Shown here: piece after piece, positions 7,434 through 14,436 of the stretch
Layout of the letters: each line of letters starts with the position of its first letter
Position numbering within the stretch: the stretch's first letter is position 1
From: Candidatus Bipolaricaulota bacterium
Lineage (GTDB): Bacteria > Bipolaricaulota > Bipolaricaulia > UBA7950 > UBA9294
Assembly (NCBI GenBank): GCA_030612175.1
Contig: JAUWOJ010000007.1
Coordinates: 1-30,704, forward strand
DNA length: 30,704 nucleotides
Direction of reading: 5' to 3'
Translations under genes and position numbers: made by a program
Notes under the pieces: generated by a model
Told to the model about the DNA's origin: nothing
The model's input: only the letters and a program-made list of their open reading frames with translations
Database searches by the model: none

Positions 7434-8400
7434 AATCACAGGGATGGGAAGTTACCTTCCGCCGAAGACTATCACCAATGCTGATTTGGAAAGGCTTATT
7501 CACACATCTAGTAAGTGGATTGTACAACGAACAGGAATTAAGACCCGTCATCACCTAAACAGCGACGACGATCCTGCCATCATGGGAATCGAAGCAGGAA
7601 GAGATGCCCTGTCGCAAGCAGGTGTGTCACCTAATGAGATTGATCTGCTACTCGTTGCCACAAATTTTCCTGATATGATTTGTCCTGGGTCCGCACCTTT
7701 TATTGCTGCTGGTCTCGATCTCGATCAAACCCCGTTCTTCGACATCAAAGCAGGCTGTTCTGGTTTTGTGTACGGCCTTGTCGTTGCCAACGGGCTGATC
7801 CATTCCGGAGGGTTTCAGCGCATCCTTCTCGTGGGAACTGAAGCTCTTTCTCGGGTTACTGACTGGGCTGACCGCAAGACCTGTGTCTTATTCGGCGACG
7901 GCGCTGGAGCAGTCTTGCTGGAAGGAGCTGCGCCAGGAGAAGGAATCCTAGGAAGTGCGTTGCATGCCGACAATGACAAAGCGCTGCTCCTTTACTTGCC
8001 CGCTGGCGGGACAAAGTTTCCGGCAACTGAGTCAACTGTCAAGAACGGAGATCATTACCTCAAAATGGAGGGAGCAGGGGTTTATCGCAGTGCGGTTCCA
8101 ATGATGGAGAGCTCCACACGGGAAGCGGTTGCTGTTGCCGGCCTTCATCTTTCTGATATCGACTGGCTCATTCCCCACCAGGCGAACATTCGCATTATTC
8201 ATTCACTCGCTCGCCGCCTTCATCTGGACAAAGACCAGGTAATTATCAATGTTGATCATGCCGCAAACACCTCTACTGCTTCCATTCCCATTGCCCTCGA
8301 TGAGGCGGCGCGAGCTGGACGCATTAAACATGGTGATCTAGTCGTCATGACCGCTTTCGGCGCTGGCGTAACCTATGGGGCAGTATTGATACAGATTTAG
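7423..8400 (+). CDS. fabH: 3-oxoacyl-ACP synthase III (FabH)
   Basis: A 325-residue KAS III, which condenses acetyl-CoA (or another acyl-CoA primer) with malonyl-ACP to begin type II fatty acid synthesis. The catalytic triad is intact and at standard positions: Cys112 (KAGCSGF), His252 (IPHQANIRI) and Asn282 (AANTSTAS). The start is a GTG at 7423, giving MGARITGMGSYLPP, with GGGAG 8 bases upstream. A longer frame lies inside plsX and adds no family sequence. Translation is probably coupled to plsX by the 11-base overlap; fabD follows after 2 bases. Confidence 0.96.
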   Translation: MGARITGMGSYLPPKTITNADLERLIHTSSKWIVQRTGIKTRHHLNSDDDPAIMGIEAGRDALSQAGVSPNEIDLLLVATNFPDMICPGSAPFIAAGLDLDQTPFFDIKAGCSGFVYGLVVANGLIHSGGFQRILLVGTEALSRVTDWADRKTCVLFGDGAGAVLLEGAAPGEGILGSALHADNDKALLLYLPAGGTKFPATESTVKNGDHYLKMEGAGVYRSAVPMMESSTREAVAVAGLHLSDIDWLIPHQANIRIIHSLARRLHLDKDQVIINVDHAANTSTASIPIALDEAARAGRIKHGDLVVMTAFGAGVTYGAVLIQI

Positions 8401-8402
8401 CC

Positions 8403-9287
8403 ATGCCAACTGATAACAAAGTTGCGTTTCTCTTTCCGGGACAAGGAAACATTCCCAAGACCATTATCTCCTCAAGAATCGGAAAACGTTTGTTTCATAT
8501 AGCTGAGCAAAACGGCTTATTGCTGCGTGAATTGGTGCGAGATAATCAAATTGATGTACTTTCCCAAACACAATACGCTCAGCCAATGATCCTGATTAAC
8601 AGCCTGATACGCGAAGAGAAACTAAGAGATAGAGGCTTGATACCTGCGGTCGTTGCTGGACACAGCCTGGGTGAATATGCTGCGCTTGTCAGTGCGGGCG
8701 TTCTCACAGCCAAAGACGCTTTGTGTACCGTAATTGAGCGTGCGCGATTGATGGCCACAATCAAGGGAGGAATGGTGGCTATCCTCAAGCTCCCAATTGT
8801 AGACGTACGTTCAATCTGCCAATCTATCCGTGGCGACGTGGTAATTGCGAACTACAATGCACCAGAGCAAGCGGTAATCTCAGGGGGAAAAGCAGCGCTC
8901 AGACAAGCAACAAAACTGGTAGAACAGATGGGCGGGCGGGCGATCCCCTTGCGCGTCTCCGGCGCATTTCACTCATCGGCAGCTGTTGAAGCAGAGAAGA
9001 AACTTGCCCCAACAATCGCTAAACTGTCCTTTGCCACTCCCTTGGTCCCCATGATATCTAGCGTAAGTGGGAATCCTGAATATGATGGTGTACGGTTAAA
9101 GAAACTGTTGTTGACACAGATTACTTCTTGTGTACGCTGGGTAGATGTGATAAACAGCATGACAAGGGAAGGGGTATCCTACGGCGTGGAAGCAGGAACC
9201 AGTGGAGTGCTGCCTAGCCTTGGACGGCAGATCACCTCACAGATTAGGTTCTTGAGCTTCGAGGAGGCGCTACATGGGCGAATTTGA
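8403..9287 (+). CDS. fabD: Malonyl-CoA:ACP transacylase FabD
   Basis: A 294-residue acyltransferase that loads malonate from CoA onto ACP. The N-terminal oxyanion motif FLFPGQGN, the nucleophile motif GHSLGEY with Ser88, and catalytic His190 (GAFHSSA) are all visible, as is the QTQYAQPMI block. It is about 15 residues shorter than typical FabD because the helix region between FPGQGN and the TQYAQP block is compact. The ATG starts 2 bases after fabH, and the end overlaps fabG by 14 bases, which implies translational coupling through the operon. Confidence 0.95.
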   Translation: MPTDNKVAFLFPGQGNIPKTIISSRIGKRLFHIAEQNGLLLRELVRDNQIDVLSQTQYAQPMILINSLIREEKLRDRGLIPAVVAGHSLGEYAALVSAGVLTAKDALCTVIERARLMATIKGGMVAILKLPIVDVRSICQSIRGDVVIANYNAPEQAVISGGKAALRQATKLVEQMGGRAIPLRVSGAFHSSAAVEAEKKLAPTIAKLSFATPLVPMISSVSGNPEYDGVRLKKLLLTQITSCVRWVDVINSMTREGVSYGVEAGTSGVLPSLGRQITSQIRFLSFEEALHGRI

Positions 9288-10005
9288 CGGACGAATTGCT
9301 GTTGTAACTGGAGGAACAAAGGGAATCGGACGAGCAATCGCCACCTTGTTATACAATTCAGGATGCCTGGTTGAGGTTGTTGACTGTGACAAGCAAGCTG
9401 GAGCACTTATAGAAAAAGAGCTTAAGGGCTGTCAGTTTCTGCCTGCGGATGTCAGTCAATTCGCTCAGGTACAACAGGTAATGAAGTCGATCTACGAGAA
9501 ACACAAGCGGATTGACTTCCTCGTCAACAATGCCGGGATCACCTGTGATAGGCTAACCCTGCGCATGCGCGAGGAAGAATGGGATAAGGTAATCGATGTT
9601 AACCTGAAGGGGGCCTACAATTGCATGCACGCTTGTTTGCGTTACATGCTCAAGAACAATAGCGGAGCAATCGTCAGTATTGCCTCGGTGATCGGTGAAA
9701 CAGGAAATGCCGGCCAGGCAAACTATGCCGCGTCAAAAGCTGGACTTATTGGTCTGAGCAGGAGTGTGGCTAAGGAAATGGCAGGTCATGGAATTAGAGT
9801 TAATCTTGTTTCGCCTGGGTTTATCAGCACAGCTATGACCGCGGGCTTGGACAACGAAGCTCGCCAGGCTTATCTTTCTCGCATTCCTCTTAGCAGAGAA
9901 GGAACCCCTGAAGAGATTGCCTCAGTTGTGGCGTTCTTGCTTTCTGAGCGATCTTCATATATAACTGGTCAAGTTATTGATGTCAATGGGGGATTGTACC
10001 CGTGA
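9274..10005 (+). CDS. fabG: 3-oxoacyl-ACP reductase FabG
   Basis: A 243-residue short-chain dehydrogenase that reduces 3-oxoacyl-ACP with NADPH. The Rossmann motif TGGTKGIG is at the N-terminus, NNAG in the middle, and the catalytic residues are Ser138, Tyr151 and Lys155 (NYAASKAG). The C-terminus GQVIDVNGGLYP is the standard FabG ending. A GAGGAGG Shine-Dalgarno precedes ATG 9274 inside the end of fabD. The position between fabD and acpP supports the FabG role over other SDR functions. Confidence 0.95.
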   Translation: MGEFDGRIAVVTGGTKGIGRAIATLLYNSGCLVEVVDCDKQAGALIEKELKGCQFLPADVSQFAQVQQVMKSIYEKHKRIDFLVNNAGITCDRLTLRMREEEWDKVIDVNLKGAYNCMHACLRYMLKNNSGAIVSIASVIGETGNAGQANYAASKAGLIGLSRSVAKEMAGHGIRVNLVSPGFISTAMTAGLDNEARQAYLSRIPLSREGTPEEIASVVAFLLSERSSYITGQVIDVNGGLYP

Positions 10006-10038
10006 CACAGCGAAACATAACAGGAGGTGTAACCTGAG

Positions 10039-10287
10039 ATGAGCGTTATTGCGGAGAAGGCAAAAAAGATGGTCATCGAACAGTTAATGGTAAACCCGGA
10101 GGAAGTGATAGATGGCGCGTCCTTTGTGGAAGATTTGGGCGCGGACTCCTTGGATACGGTGGAGCTGATAATGGAGTTCGAAGATGAGTTTGGGATAGAG
10201 ATATCTGACGAAGATGCGGAAAAAATCTCTACTGTAGGAGAAGCAATTAGATATCTGGAGAAAGTACTGGGAAAAAAGAAGGGTTGA
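10039..10287 (+). CDS. acpP: Acyl carrier protein
   Basis: An 82-residue, strongly acidic four-helix protein with the phosphopantetheine attachment site Ser37 in the invariant GADSLD motif, followed by helix II ([15 protein letters not shown]). It carries the growing acyl chain for FabD, FabH and FabG encoded upstream. AGGAGGT (10022-10028) lies 10 bases before the ATG. The lysine-rich tail LGKKKG is slightly longer than usual. It is the last gene of the operon: an intrinsic terminator follows at once, and the usual next gene fabF is absent here. Confidence 0.97.
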   Translation: MSVIAEKAKKMVIEQLMVNPEEVIDGASFVEDLGADSLDTVELIMEFEDEFGIEISDEDAEKISTVGEAIRYLEKVLGKKKG

Positions 10288-10300
10288 GTATTCCGTACTG

Positions 10301-10338
10301 AAAAGGGACAGTAGAACATAGCTTGTCCCTTTTTTCCT
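10301..10338 (+). terminator. Intrinsic terminator of the fab operon
   Basis: Perfect 10-base arms (AAAAGGGACA at 10301-10310 and TGTCCCTTTT at 10324-10333) enclose a 13-base loop, and the right arm runs into a T-rich tract. It lies 13 bases after the acpP stop, so it is a typical rho-independent terminator. It may also act in the reverse direction because of the A run on the left. Confidence 0.85.
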
Positions 10339-10414
10339 TTTTCCAATCTCCTACTCAAATGCAAGACAAGTGATCCTTCTCATCAAAGCAGTACGCCTTG
10401 TGCAGATAAGAGAA

Positions 10415-10433
10415 GGGTTATGTGCGATAACCC
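10415..10433. repeat. Short perfect inverted repeat upstream of the phosphoesterase
   Basis: GGGTTAT (10415-10421) and ATAACCC (10427-10433) form perfect 7-base arms around GTGCG. No T run follows, so it is not an obvious terminator. It is centred about 55 bases before the metallophosphoesterase start and could be an operator or a leader hairpin. Confidence 0.4.
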
Positions 10434-10479
10434 ATCCTGGGTGTTGAAGTACGTCATCTTACTGTAAGCTTATCAGTCT

Positions 10480-11211
10480 ATGTCACAAATTGGTGTAGTA
10501 TCAGACATTCATGGAAACCTGCCTGCTCTCGAGGCAGTCCTTAATTCTCTTGAAAAGAGTCGAGTAGAACGGATCTTTTGCTGCGGGGATATTGTAGGTT
10601 ATGGTCCCTGGCCGGGCCTGTGTGTCCGCAGAATACGCGAAGCAAACCCGCTATGCGTTCAGGGAAACCACGATGCAGCTGCCTGCGCGAGGCTTCCATT
10701 CGACCACTTCACTCCATCCGCACAGCTAGTAATCAAATGGACAACTGCTCACATTTCCAATAAAGAAACAATCTACCTAAAAGAACTTCCCGCGATACAC
10801 ACCGAAGACAATCTGGTAATGGTACACGGCAGTCTGCGCGGACCACTATGGGAGTATATTAGTGATCGCTGGGTCGCCACAGAGAACTTTTCCTTATTTA
10901 ATCGCCCACTTGCGTTATTCGGCCACTCCCACATCCAGGGTGGCTTCGTGTCACTGGAAGGCAAAGTTGATCTGCTTAGGCCAACAAAAGAGCCACTCAA
11001 ACTCGCCCCGGAGGCCAAATATCTGATAAACCCAGGAAGTGTCGGTCAACCACGAGATGGTGATCCCCGCGCCGCGTACGCGGTTGTCGATCTGCTCAAC
11101 AGAGAGGTTCACTTCAAACGTATCTCATATGACATTAACATGATCAAGAAAAGAATCCTGCGAGAGGGACTGCCAAGGGATCTTGGAGACCGTCTTTCCT
11201 TGGGAAGGTAA
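10480..11211 (+). CDS. Metallophosphoesterase (calcineurin-like, YfcE/Metallophos_2 type)
   Basis: A 243-residue cytoplasmic phosphoesterase with all metal-binding blocks in order: D9-x-H11 (SDIHGN), GD at 36-37 (CCGDIVGYG), GNHD at 62-65, a later VHGS block, and GHSH near residue 149. The INPGSVGQPRDGDPRAAYAV block is typical of the small YfcE-like phosphodiesterases. Reported members act on cyclic nucleotides, phosphodiesters or dinucleoside polyphosphates, so the substrate cannot be chosen here. The ATG has no recognisable Shine-Dalgarno, so a leaderless or weakly translated mRNA is possible. It stands alone between the fab terminator and a repeat-rich intergenic region. Confidence 0.9.
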   Translation: MSQIGVVSDIHGNLPALEAVLNSLEKSRVERIFCCGDIVGYGPWPGLCVRRIREANPLCVQGNHDAAACARLPFDHFTPSAQLVIKWTTAHISNKETIYLKELPAIHTEDNLVMVHGSLRGPLWEYISDRWVATENFSLFNRPLALFGHSHIQGGFVSLEGKVDLLRPTKEPLKLAPEAKYLINPGSVGQPRDGDPRAAYAVVDLLNREVHFKRISYDINMIKKRILREGLPRDLGDRLSLGR

Positions 11212-11588
11212 AGGTGAGGAAGCAGTTGCCAGGAAAGGAAGTCATCAGTCATCAGGAAGAACTGAAAGCTATCGTGGAAGTAGTGAAAGGCAGCGCAGAG
11301 GCAAACAATCGAGTAGAAGAATAGCTGATCGTCAAGTAGAAAGTGAAGAGTAGCTATCAGGGAAGGAAGTTCTCACCAAGAAAGGCAATTATCAGTCGTC
11401 GGTTGTCAGTCTCAGACCGTTTGTAGCGTCGGAATCTGTGTCCGACGTTAAGGAGAATGTCGCAGCAATAAGTAGACTGCTCGTAGTTGCTTGTAGTGGT
11501 TTGTTTTCTTGTTTCGAACTGATAGCTGACAGCTACTCTTTCCATGCTACTCAACTACCGCTCCACGCTGATTACTTGTGCCCTACAG
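11212..11588. other. Repeat-rich intergenic region with a possible tiny ORF
   Basis: Mostly low-complexity words of the type ATCAGTCATCAG. A perfect-looking hairpin lies at 11425-11449 (annotated separately). A 36-codon frame starting at GTG 11214 and ending at 11324 has a GGAAGG sequence just upstream and a charged helical composition (about EELKAIVEVVKGSAEANNR). It has no recognised family and could be chance, so I do not call it as a gene. Confidence 0.3.
11425..11449. repeat. Hairpin element, 9-base arms
   Basis: AGCGTCGGA (11425-11433) pairs with TCCGACGTT (11441-11449) with a single G-T pair, around a 7-base loop ATCTGTG. No poly-T tract follows. It resembles REP-type or structured intergenic elements more than a terminator. 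Confidence 0.45.
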
Positions 11589-11660
11589 ACTCAACAAACC
11601 CAACAAACTCTACGAACTCAACGAACTCTATGAACTCTATGAACTCTACAAACCCGCTCA
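11589..11660. repeat. Tandem array of a 9-bp repeat (about eight units)
   Basis: Consecutive 9-base units: ACTCAACAA, ACCCAACAA, ACTCTACGA, ACTCAACGA, ACTCTATGA (twice), ACTCTACAA and a degenerate ACCCGCTCA. The last unit includes the three bases of the symporter stop codon (read on the minus strand), so the array abuts the gene end exactly. The plus-strand frame through it reads S/T-N tripeptides, which I regard as an artefact. Slipped-strand copy variation is likely. Confidence 0.85.
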
Positions 11661-13316
11661 ACTATTCCTCTGCGACTGGTCTCTGGGTGGTCCGGGTGAT
11701 GTGTGATGAGCGAACCGCCAGAATGCGAAAGCCATCAGCAGGCATAGACCAAAGAAGTACCACATCCACCACGGAAAATTGAGCGGACCCAATCGGCTGT
11801 TGCCCCACATCCAGTAGTCATTACCCAGAAGGAAAAGCAGACCAAACCCTAGGGCCCATTGCCAGTTTCTGCTTCTCCTTTTTCCCCGCTTTGCCTCCGG
11901 TGCCCGTGCCTGAGGATGAGCCTGAGTAAGAAGGCTAACCACTATAAGAACAACAGCCGTCACAAGAACAACGGGAACCACTGGCAACGTCCCGAAATCA
12001 GGCAGGAGATGAAAATGATAACCACCAACCAGACCTTCTCCGACGACAATCGAGGTTATCGCTCCTCTTGCCGTTGCCCGTTTCCAGTATAGAGCAGCGA
12101 TAACTGTGGGAAAGAGAACCGCCAGGCCAGTGAAGGTTTGCGTAGCGATCTCTAGGAAGCTAGCCGGAGGCCGCCAGGCAATAGCCAGTCCGGCCAGGGC
12201 TAGCACCACTACAAATAACTTCCCCATCCACGGCGAGGAGGCGTCTTTTCTTCTATGCTTGAAAAGGTCACGCGTGAACATGGAGGACAGAGTAAGGAGC
12301 TGAGAATCAAGGGTTGACATGAGGGCAGCAAGAGCCGCTGTTAGTACAAGGGCCTCTAAAACTGGCGGAGTAAATCTGGAAAGGAGTAAGGGAAGGATTT
12401 GATCTGAGGTGGTCCCTGCCGGAAGCTCGGGAAATGCCAGCCGCCCCACCACTCCGATTGTCACCGGAAGCAGAAACAAGAGGCCGGTAATCAATGGATA
12501 GATGGCCATAGTCGTGTTCAGCGCCTGCTCGTCTTTGGCAGCATAGAAGCGCTGAAAGAGCTGGGGAAACATGGGATCACACAGTAACCATAATAGCATG
12601 TACCCGAGCCATATCCCTGCTGAAAAGCTGCCGCCCATTCCTGGTCGAGAGAAGAGCTCCGGCCACTTACTGGCTGCGGTTTGATTTGCCGCGGACAGAC
12701 CGCCAAAAGAGGCAGTGATCACTCCTAAGGCAATGAGCAATAGAAGTACTATCATCCCCCCTTGGAACACGTCGGTCCACGCGACACCACGAAATCCACC
12801 AAAGAAGGTGTAAACAAGCATGATGACAGTGATCAGAACAGCCCCAGCAAAATATGGAATGCCGAGCAGCCCCTCCAGCGCATAGCCAGCTGCCATTGGC
12901 TGCATGGCAAGATATGGCAGAGTGAATACCACCATCACTCCAAGAAACAGCAAGCGCAGAGTGGGGCTCCCGAATCTATCAAAAACGAGCTCTGGCGGAG
13001 TCAGGAGACCTCTTTCCTTCCCCAATCGCCATACTGGTCGTCCAATAAAGTAGAAGGATAAAGCCATAAAACCCGTACCAAAGGCCATAATTGGATAGAA
13101 AGAGTACCCAAGACTCCATCCCGCTCCAGAGAACCCAAATACAGTGAACGCGCTGAAGTTTGTTGCCGCCATTGTAAAGAATAGGACCCACCCAGGTAAC
13201 GTCCGTGAGGCAACGAAGTAGTCCTCAGCGGTGCGGTGAGCGCGTCTACGGGCAAAGAAACCAATGCCTAGCAGTACAACGAAGTACGCTCCTACTACTA
13301 AACCTTTCTCCCACAT
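11658..13316 (-). CDS. Sodium:solute symporter (SSS family)
   Basis: A 552-residue polytopic membrane protein with about 13 hydrophobic helices. The N-terminal region EDYFVASRTLPGWVLFFTM followed by AATNFSAFTVFGFSGAG matches the LeuT-fold SSS family (PutP/PanF/SGLT relatives). Also typical are VYTFFGGFRGVAWTDVFQG in the first half and LMSTLDSQLLTLSSMFTRD in the second, which supplies the serine-rich sodium site. The solute is not readable; pantothenate, proline, acetate or sugar are all possible. ATG 13316 is chosen because AAGGAGG sits 5 bases upstream; the frame is open from a TTG at 13334. A near-perfect promoter and a large leader hairpin precede it on the minus strand. It diverges from the gene at 13559. 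Confidence 0.93.
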   Translation of the reverse strand: MWEKGLVVGAYFVVLLGIGFFARRRAHRTAEDYFVASRTLPGWVLFFTMAATNFSAFTVFGFSGAGWSLGYSFYPIMAFGTGFMALSFYFIGRPVWRLGKERGLLTPPELVFDRFGSPTLRLLFLGVMVVFTLPYLAMQPMAAGYALEGLLGIPYFAGAVLITVIMLVYTFFGGFRGVAWTDVFQGGMIVLLLLIALGVITASFGGLSAANQTAASKWPELFSRPGMGGSFSAGIWLGYMLLWLLCDPMFPQLFQRFYAAKDEQALNTTMAIYPLITGLLFLLPVTIGVVGRLAFPELPAGTTSDQILPLLLSRFTPPVLEALVLTAALAALMSTLDSQLLTLSSMFTRDLFKHRRKDASSPWMGKLFVVVLALAGLAIAWRPPASFLEIATQTFTGLAVLFPTVIAALYWKRATARGAITSIVVGEGLVGGYHFHLLPDFGTLPVVPVVLVTAVVLIVVSLLTQAHPQARAPEAKRGKRRSRNWQWALGFGLLFLLGNDYWMWGNSRLGPLNFPWWMWYFFGLCLLMAFAFWRFAHHTSPGPPRDQSQRNS

Positions 13317-13342
13317 CCAAGCCTCCTTGCTCAAGAAGAAGT

Positions 13343-13372
13343 ATGGCCACCCAGCTAAGGCTGGATGGCCAT
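13343..13372 (-). promoter_or_regulatory. Leader hairpin of the symporter mRNA
   Basis: 13-base arms (13343-13355 and 13360-13372) with one mismatch around a 4-base TAAG loop form a very stable hairpin. On the minus strand it lies between the predicted transcription start (about 13389) and the Shine-Dalgarno, with a pyrimidine-rich segment after it. It could be an attenuator, an mRNA stabiliser or a protein site. I do not recognise a named riboswitch class. Confidence 0.6.
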
Positions 13373-13395
13373 TTCGCCTGACATACCTTGACAGG

Positions 13396-13424
13396 AATAT
13401 ACTCTGTACAGGTAACTATGTCAA
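13396..13424 (-). promoter_or_regulatory. Near-consensus promoter of the symporter with embedded palindrome
   Basis: On the minus strand a perfect TTGACA (13424-13419) is followed after 17 bases by TATATT (13401-13396, 5 of 6). The spacer holds the perfect 8-base palindrome CTGTACAG (13404-13411). A second TTGACA points the other way on the plus strand at 13388-13393. The region therefore looks like overlapping divergent promoters with an operator in the middle. Confidence 0.65.
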
Positions 13425-13558
13425 TCTTCGCCCTGACTTACCATTCCATCGTGGTTTAAATGCCCAACGCGACAGAAGCTGAACTCCTGCCCGATACGAT
13501 GGATGAGTGGGTGATCCTCGTCTTGACCCCTGTAGCTTATCGTTTTATCCTCTCTCAT

Positions 13559-14104
13559 ATGAACATCAAACAAAGGCTCTTACAGATACTAAGCGTGGAG
13601 CAAGCGCGTCATCCGCGAATGACGGGACAGGATCTGCAAAAGCTGGCTTATCAAGCGTCTCTCGGTTGCGACCACATCCTCGGGAACAGGAAGCAATTTG
13701 AACAAGATCTATGTCGAGAATGGAACAAGCTCAACGCCTACACAAATGCACAGGAATACCCGCTACAGGTAATTGATCCCTTTGGCAGGACAGCACGACT
13801 TTACTTGTCCCCATACAAACTACTGGGGCTATCGCTTGAAAAGCTTGTCGCCTTGCTTGTAACCCAGCCAAATAAGGATGGGAAAGAAGAAGATTATGAT
13901 CGTTTGTGGGCTCATTTAACTGCGCTTGCCGCTGAGGGTAAGATCCCATTTTCCGCAGATGAATTGGCAGGATTTGCTTTTCCTCGATTTCCTCCACGGC
14001 ACAGCTCACATTATGGTTTCACAGCATACCGAGTGATCAATGATCTCACTTATTGTGAAACAACTGCTTGGATTAGGCGTAATCGGTTTCTCTCCTTGGA
14101 GTAG
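13559..14104 (+). CDS. Conserved-looking protein of unknown function
   Basis: A 181-residue soluble protein that I cannot assign to a named family. Visible features: an N-terminal helix (MNIKQRLLQIL), an RHPRMTGQDLQKLAYQAS stretch followed by a GCDHILG turn, a central helical part, and a C-terminal PPRHSSHYGFTAYRVI block with closely spaced His, Tyr and Arg that could be an active or binding site. There is no signal peptide or membrane segment. The frame is open from ATG 13460, but the first 33 residues look unlike the rest. ATG 13559 is preferred because TTGACC (13523-13528), 17 bases, TATCCT (13546-13551) would place the transcript start almost on it, that is, leaderless. Neither start has a Shine-Dalgarno. 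It diverges from the symporter. Confidence 0.7.
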   Translation: MNIKQRLLQILSVEQARHPRMTGQDLQKLAYQASLGCDHILGNRKQFEQDLCREWNKLNAYTNAQEYPLQVIDPFGRTARLYLSPYKLLGLSLEKLVALLVTQPNKDGKEEDYDRLWAHLTALAAEGKIPFSADELAGFAFPRFPPRHSSHYGFTAYRVINDLTYCETTAWIRRNRFLSLE

Positions 14105-14161
14105 CTCGCTTTAGACAATTATCGCAAGTAAGCAGGCTCTTCACGCCCCAAGCAAGGTTTA

Positions 14162-14203
14162 TCTCTCGCCCGTTCGTTTTACTAACTCAAGACGCCAAGA
14201 ACG
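14162..14203 (+). repeat. 42-bp dispersed element, copy 1
   Basis: Matches 24143-24184 at 38 of 42 positions without gaps (both contain CTCTCGCCCGTTCGTTT and ACGCCAAGA). Both copies lie in intergenic DNA downstream of a gene and in the same orientation. Function unknown; it belongs with the other dispersed intergenic words in this window. Confidence 0.8.
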
Positions 14204-14261
14204 ATAAGACAGTTAAATGGTTGATTGGTTGAATGGTAAGGACGAACTGAGAACTGATTAC

Positions 14262-14328
14262 TGATAACTACTTAACTGCGGAGGGTGCGGTTAGGCAGTT
14301 ATCAGGAATCAGTGGACATGCGGCATGT
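14262..14328. repeat. Cluster of short inverted repeats upstream of the S9 peptidase
   Basis: Three dyads are packed here. TGATAACT (14262-14269) pairs with AGTTATCA (14297-14304). TAACTGC (14273-14279) pairs with GCAGTTA (14295-14301). ACATGC (14316-14321) and GCATGT (14323-14328) form a palindrome around one G. The segment at 14272-14290 resembles the GC-rich dispersed repeat seen at 16.6 and 24.2 kb (16 of 19). The first two dyads are mutually exclusive hairpins. Confidence 0.5.
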
Positions 14329-14331
14329 AGC

Positions 14332-14360
14332 TTGGGCTTAGATGATAATGCTTGTACAAT
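14332..14360 (+). promoter_or_regulatory. Candidate promoter of the S9 peptidase
   Basis: TTGGGC (14332-14337, 3 of 6) and TACAAT (14355-14360, 5 of 6) are separated by exactly 17 bases. The start would be near 14367, leaving a leader of about 70 bases. The weak -35 box makes this tentative; the palindrome just upstream could bind an activator. Confidence 0.4.
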
Positions 14361-14436
14361 ACCCATTACTTGTATTAGATTGACTTCTGAAACAGAAGAG
14401 CGTTGCGAATCTTTGCCCCAAAAAGATGGAGGGATA

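Noticed and set aside
11214..11324. 36-codon GTG-initiated small ORF after the phosphoesterase
   Set aside because: It lies in a low-complexity region and has no recognised family; the nearby GGAAGG may be chance.
11589..11660. Possible CRISPR array
   Set aside because: Units are 9 bases with no spacers and no cas genes nearby.
11438..11782. 114-codon plus-strand frame rich in Ser/Thr-Asn repeats
   Set aside because: It is produced by the 9-bp tandem repeat and then runs antisense into the symporter gene; no ribosome-binding site or family.
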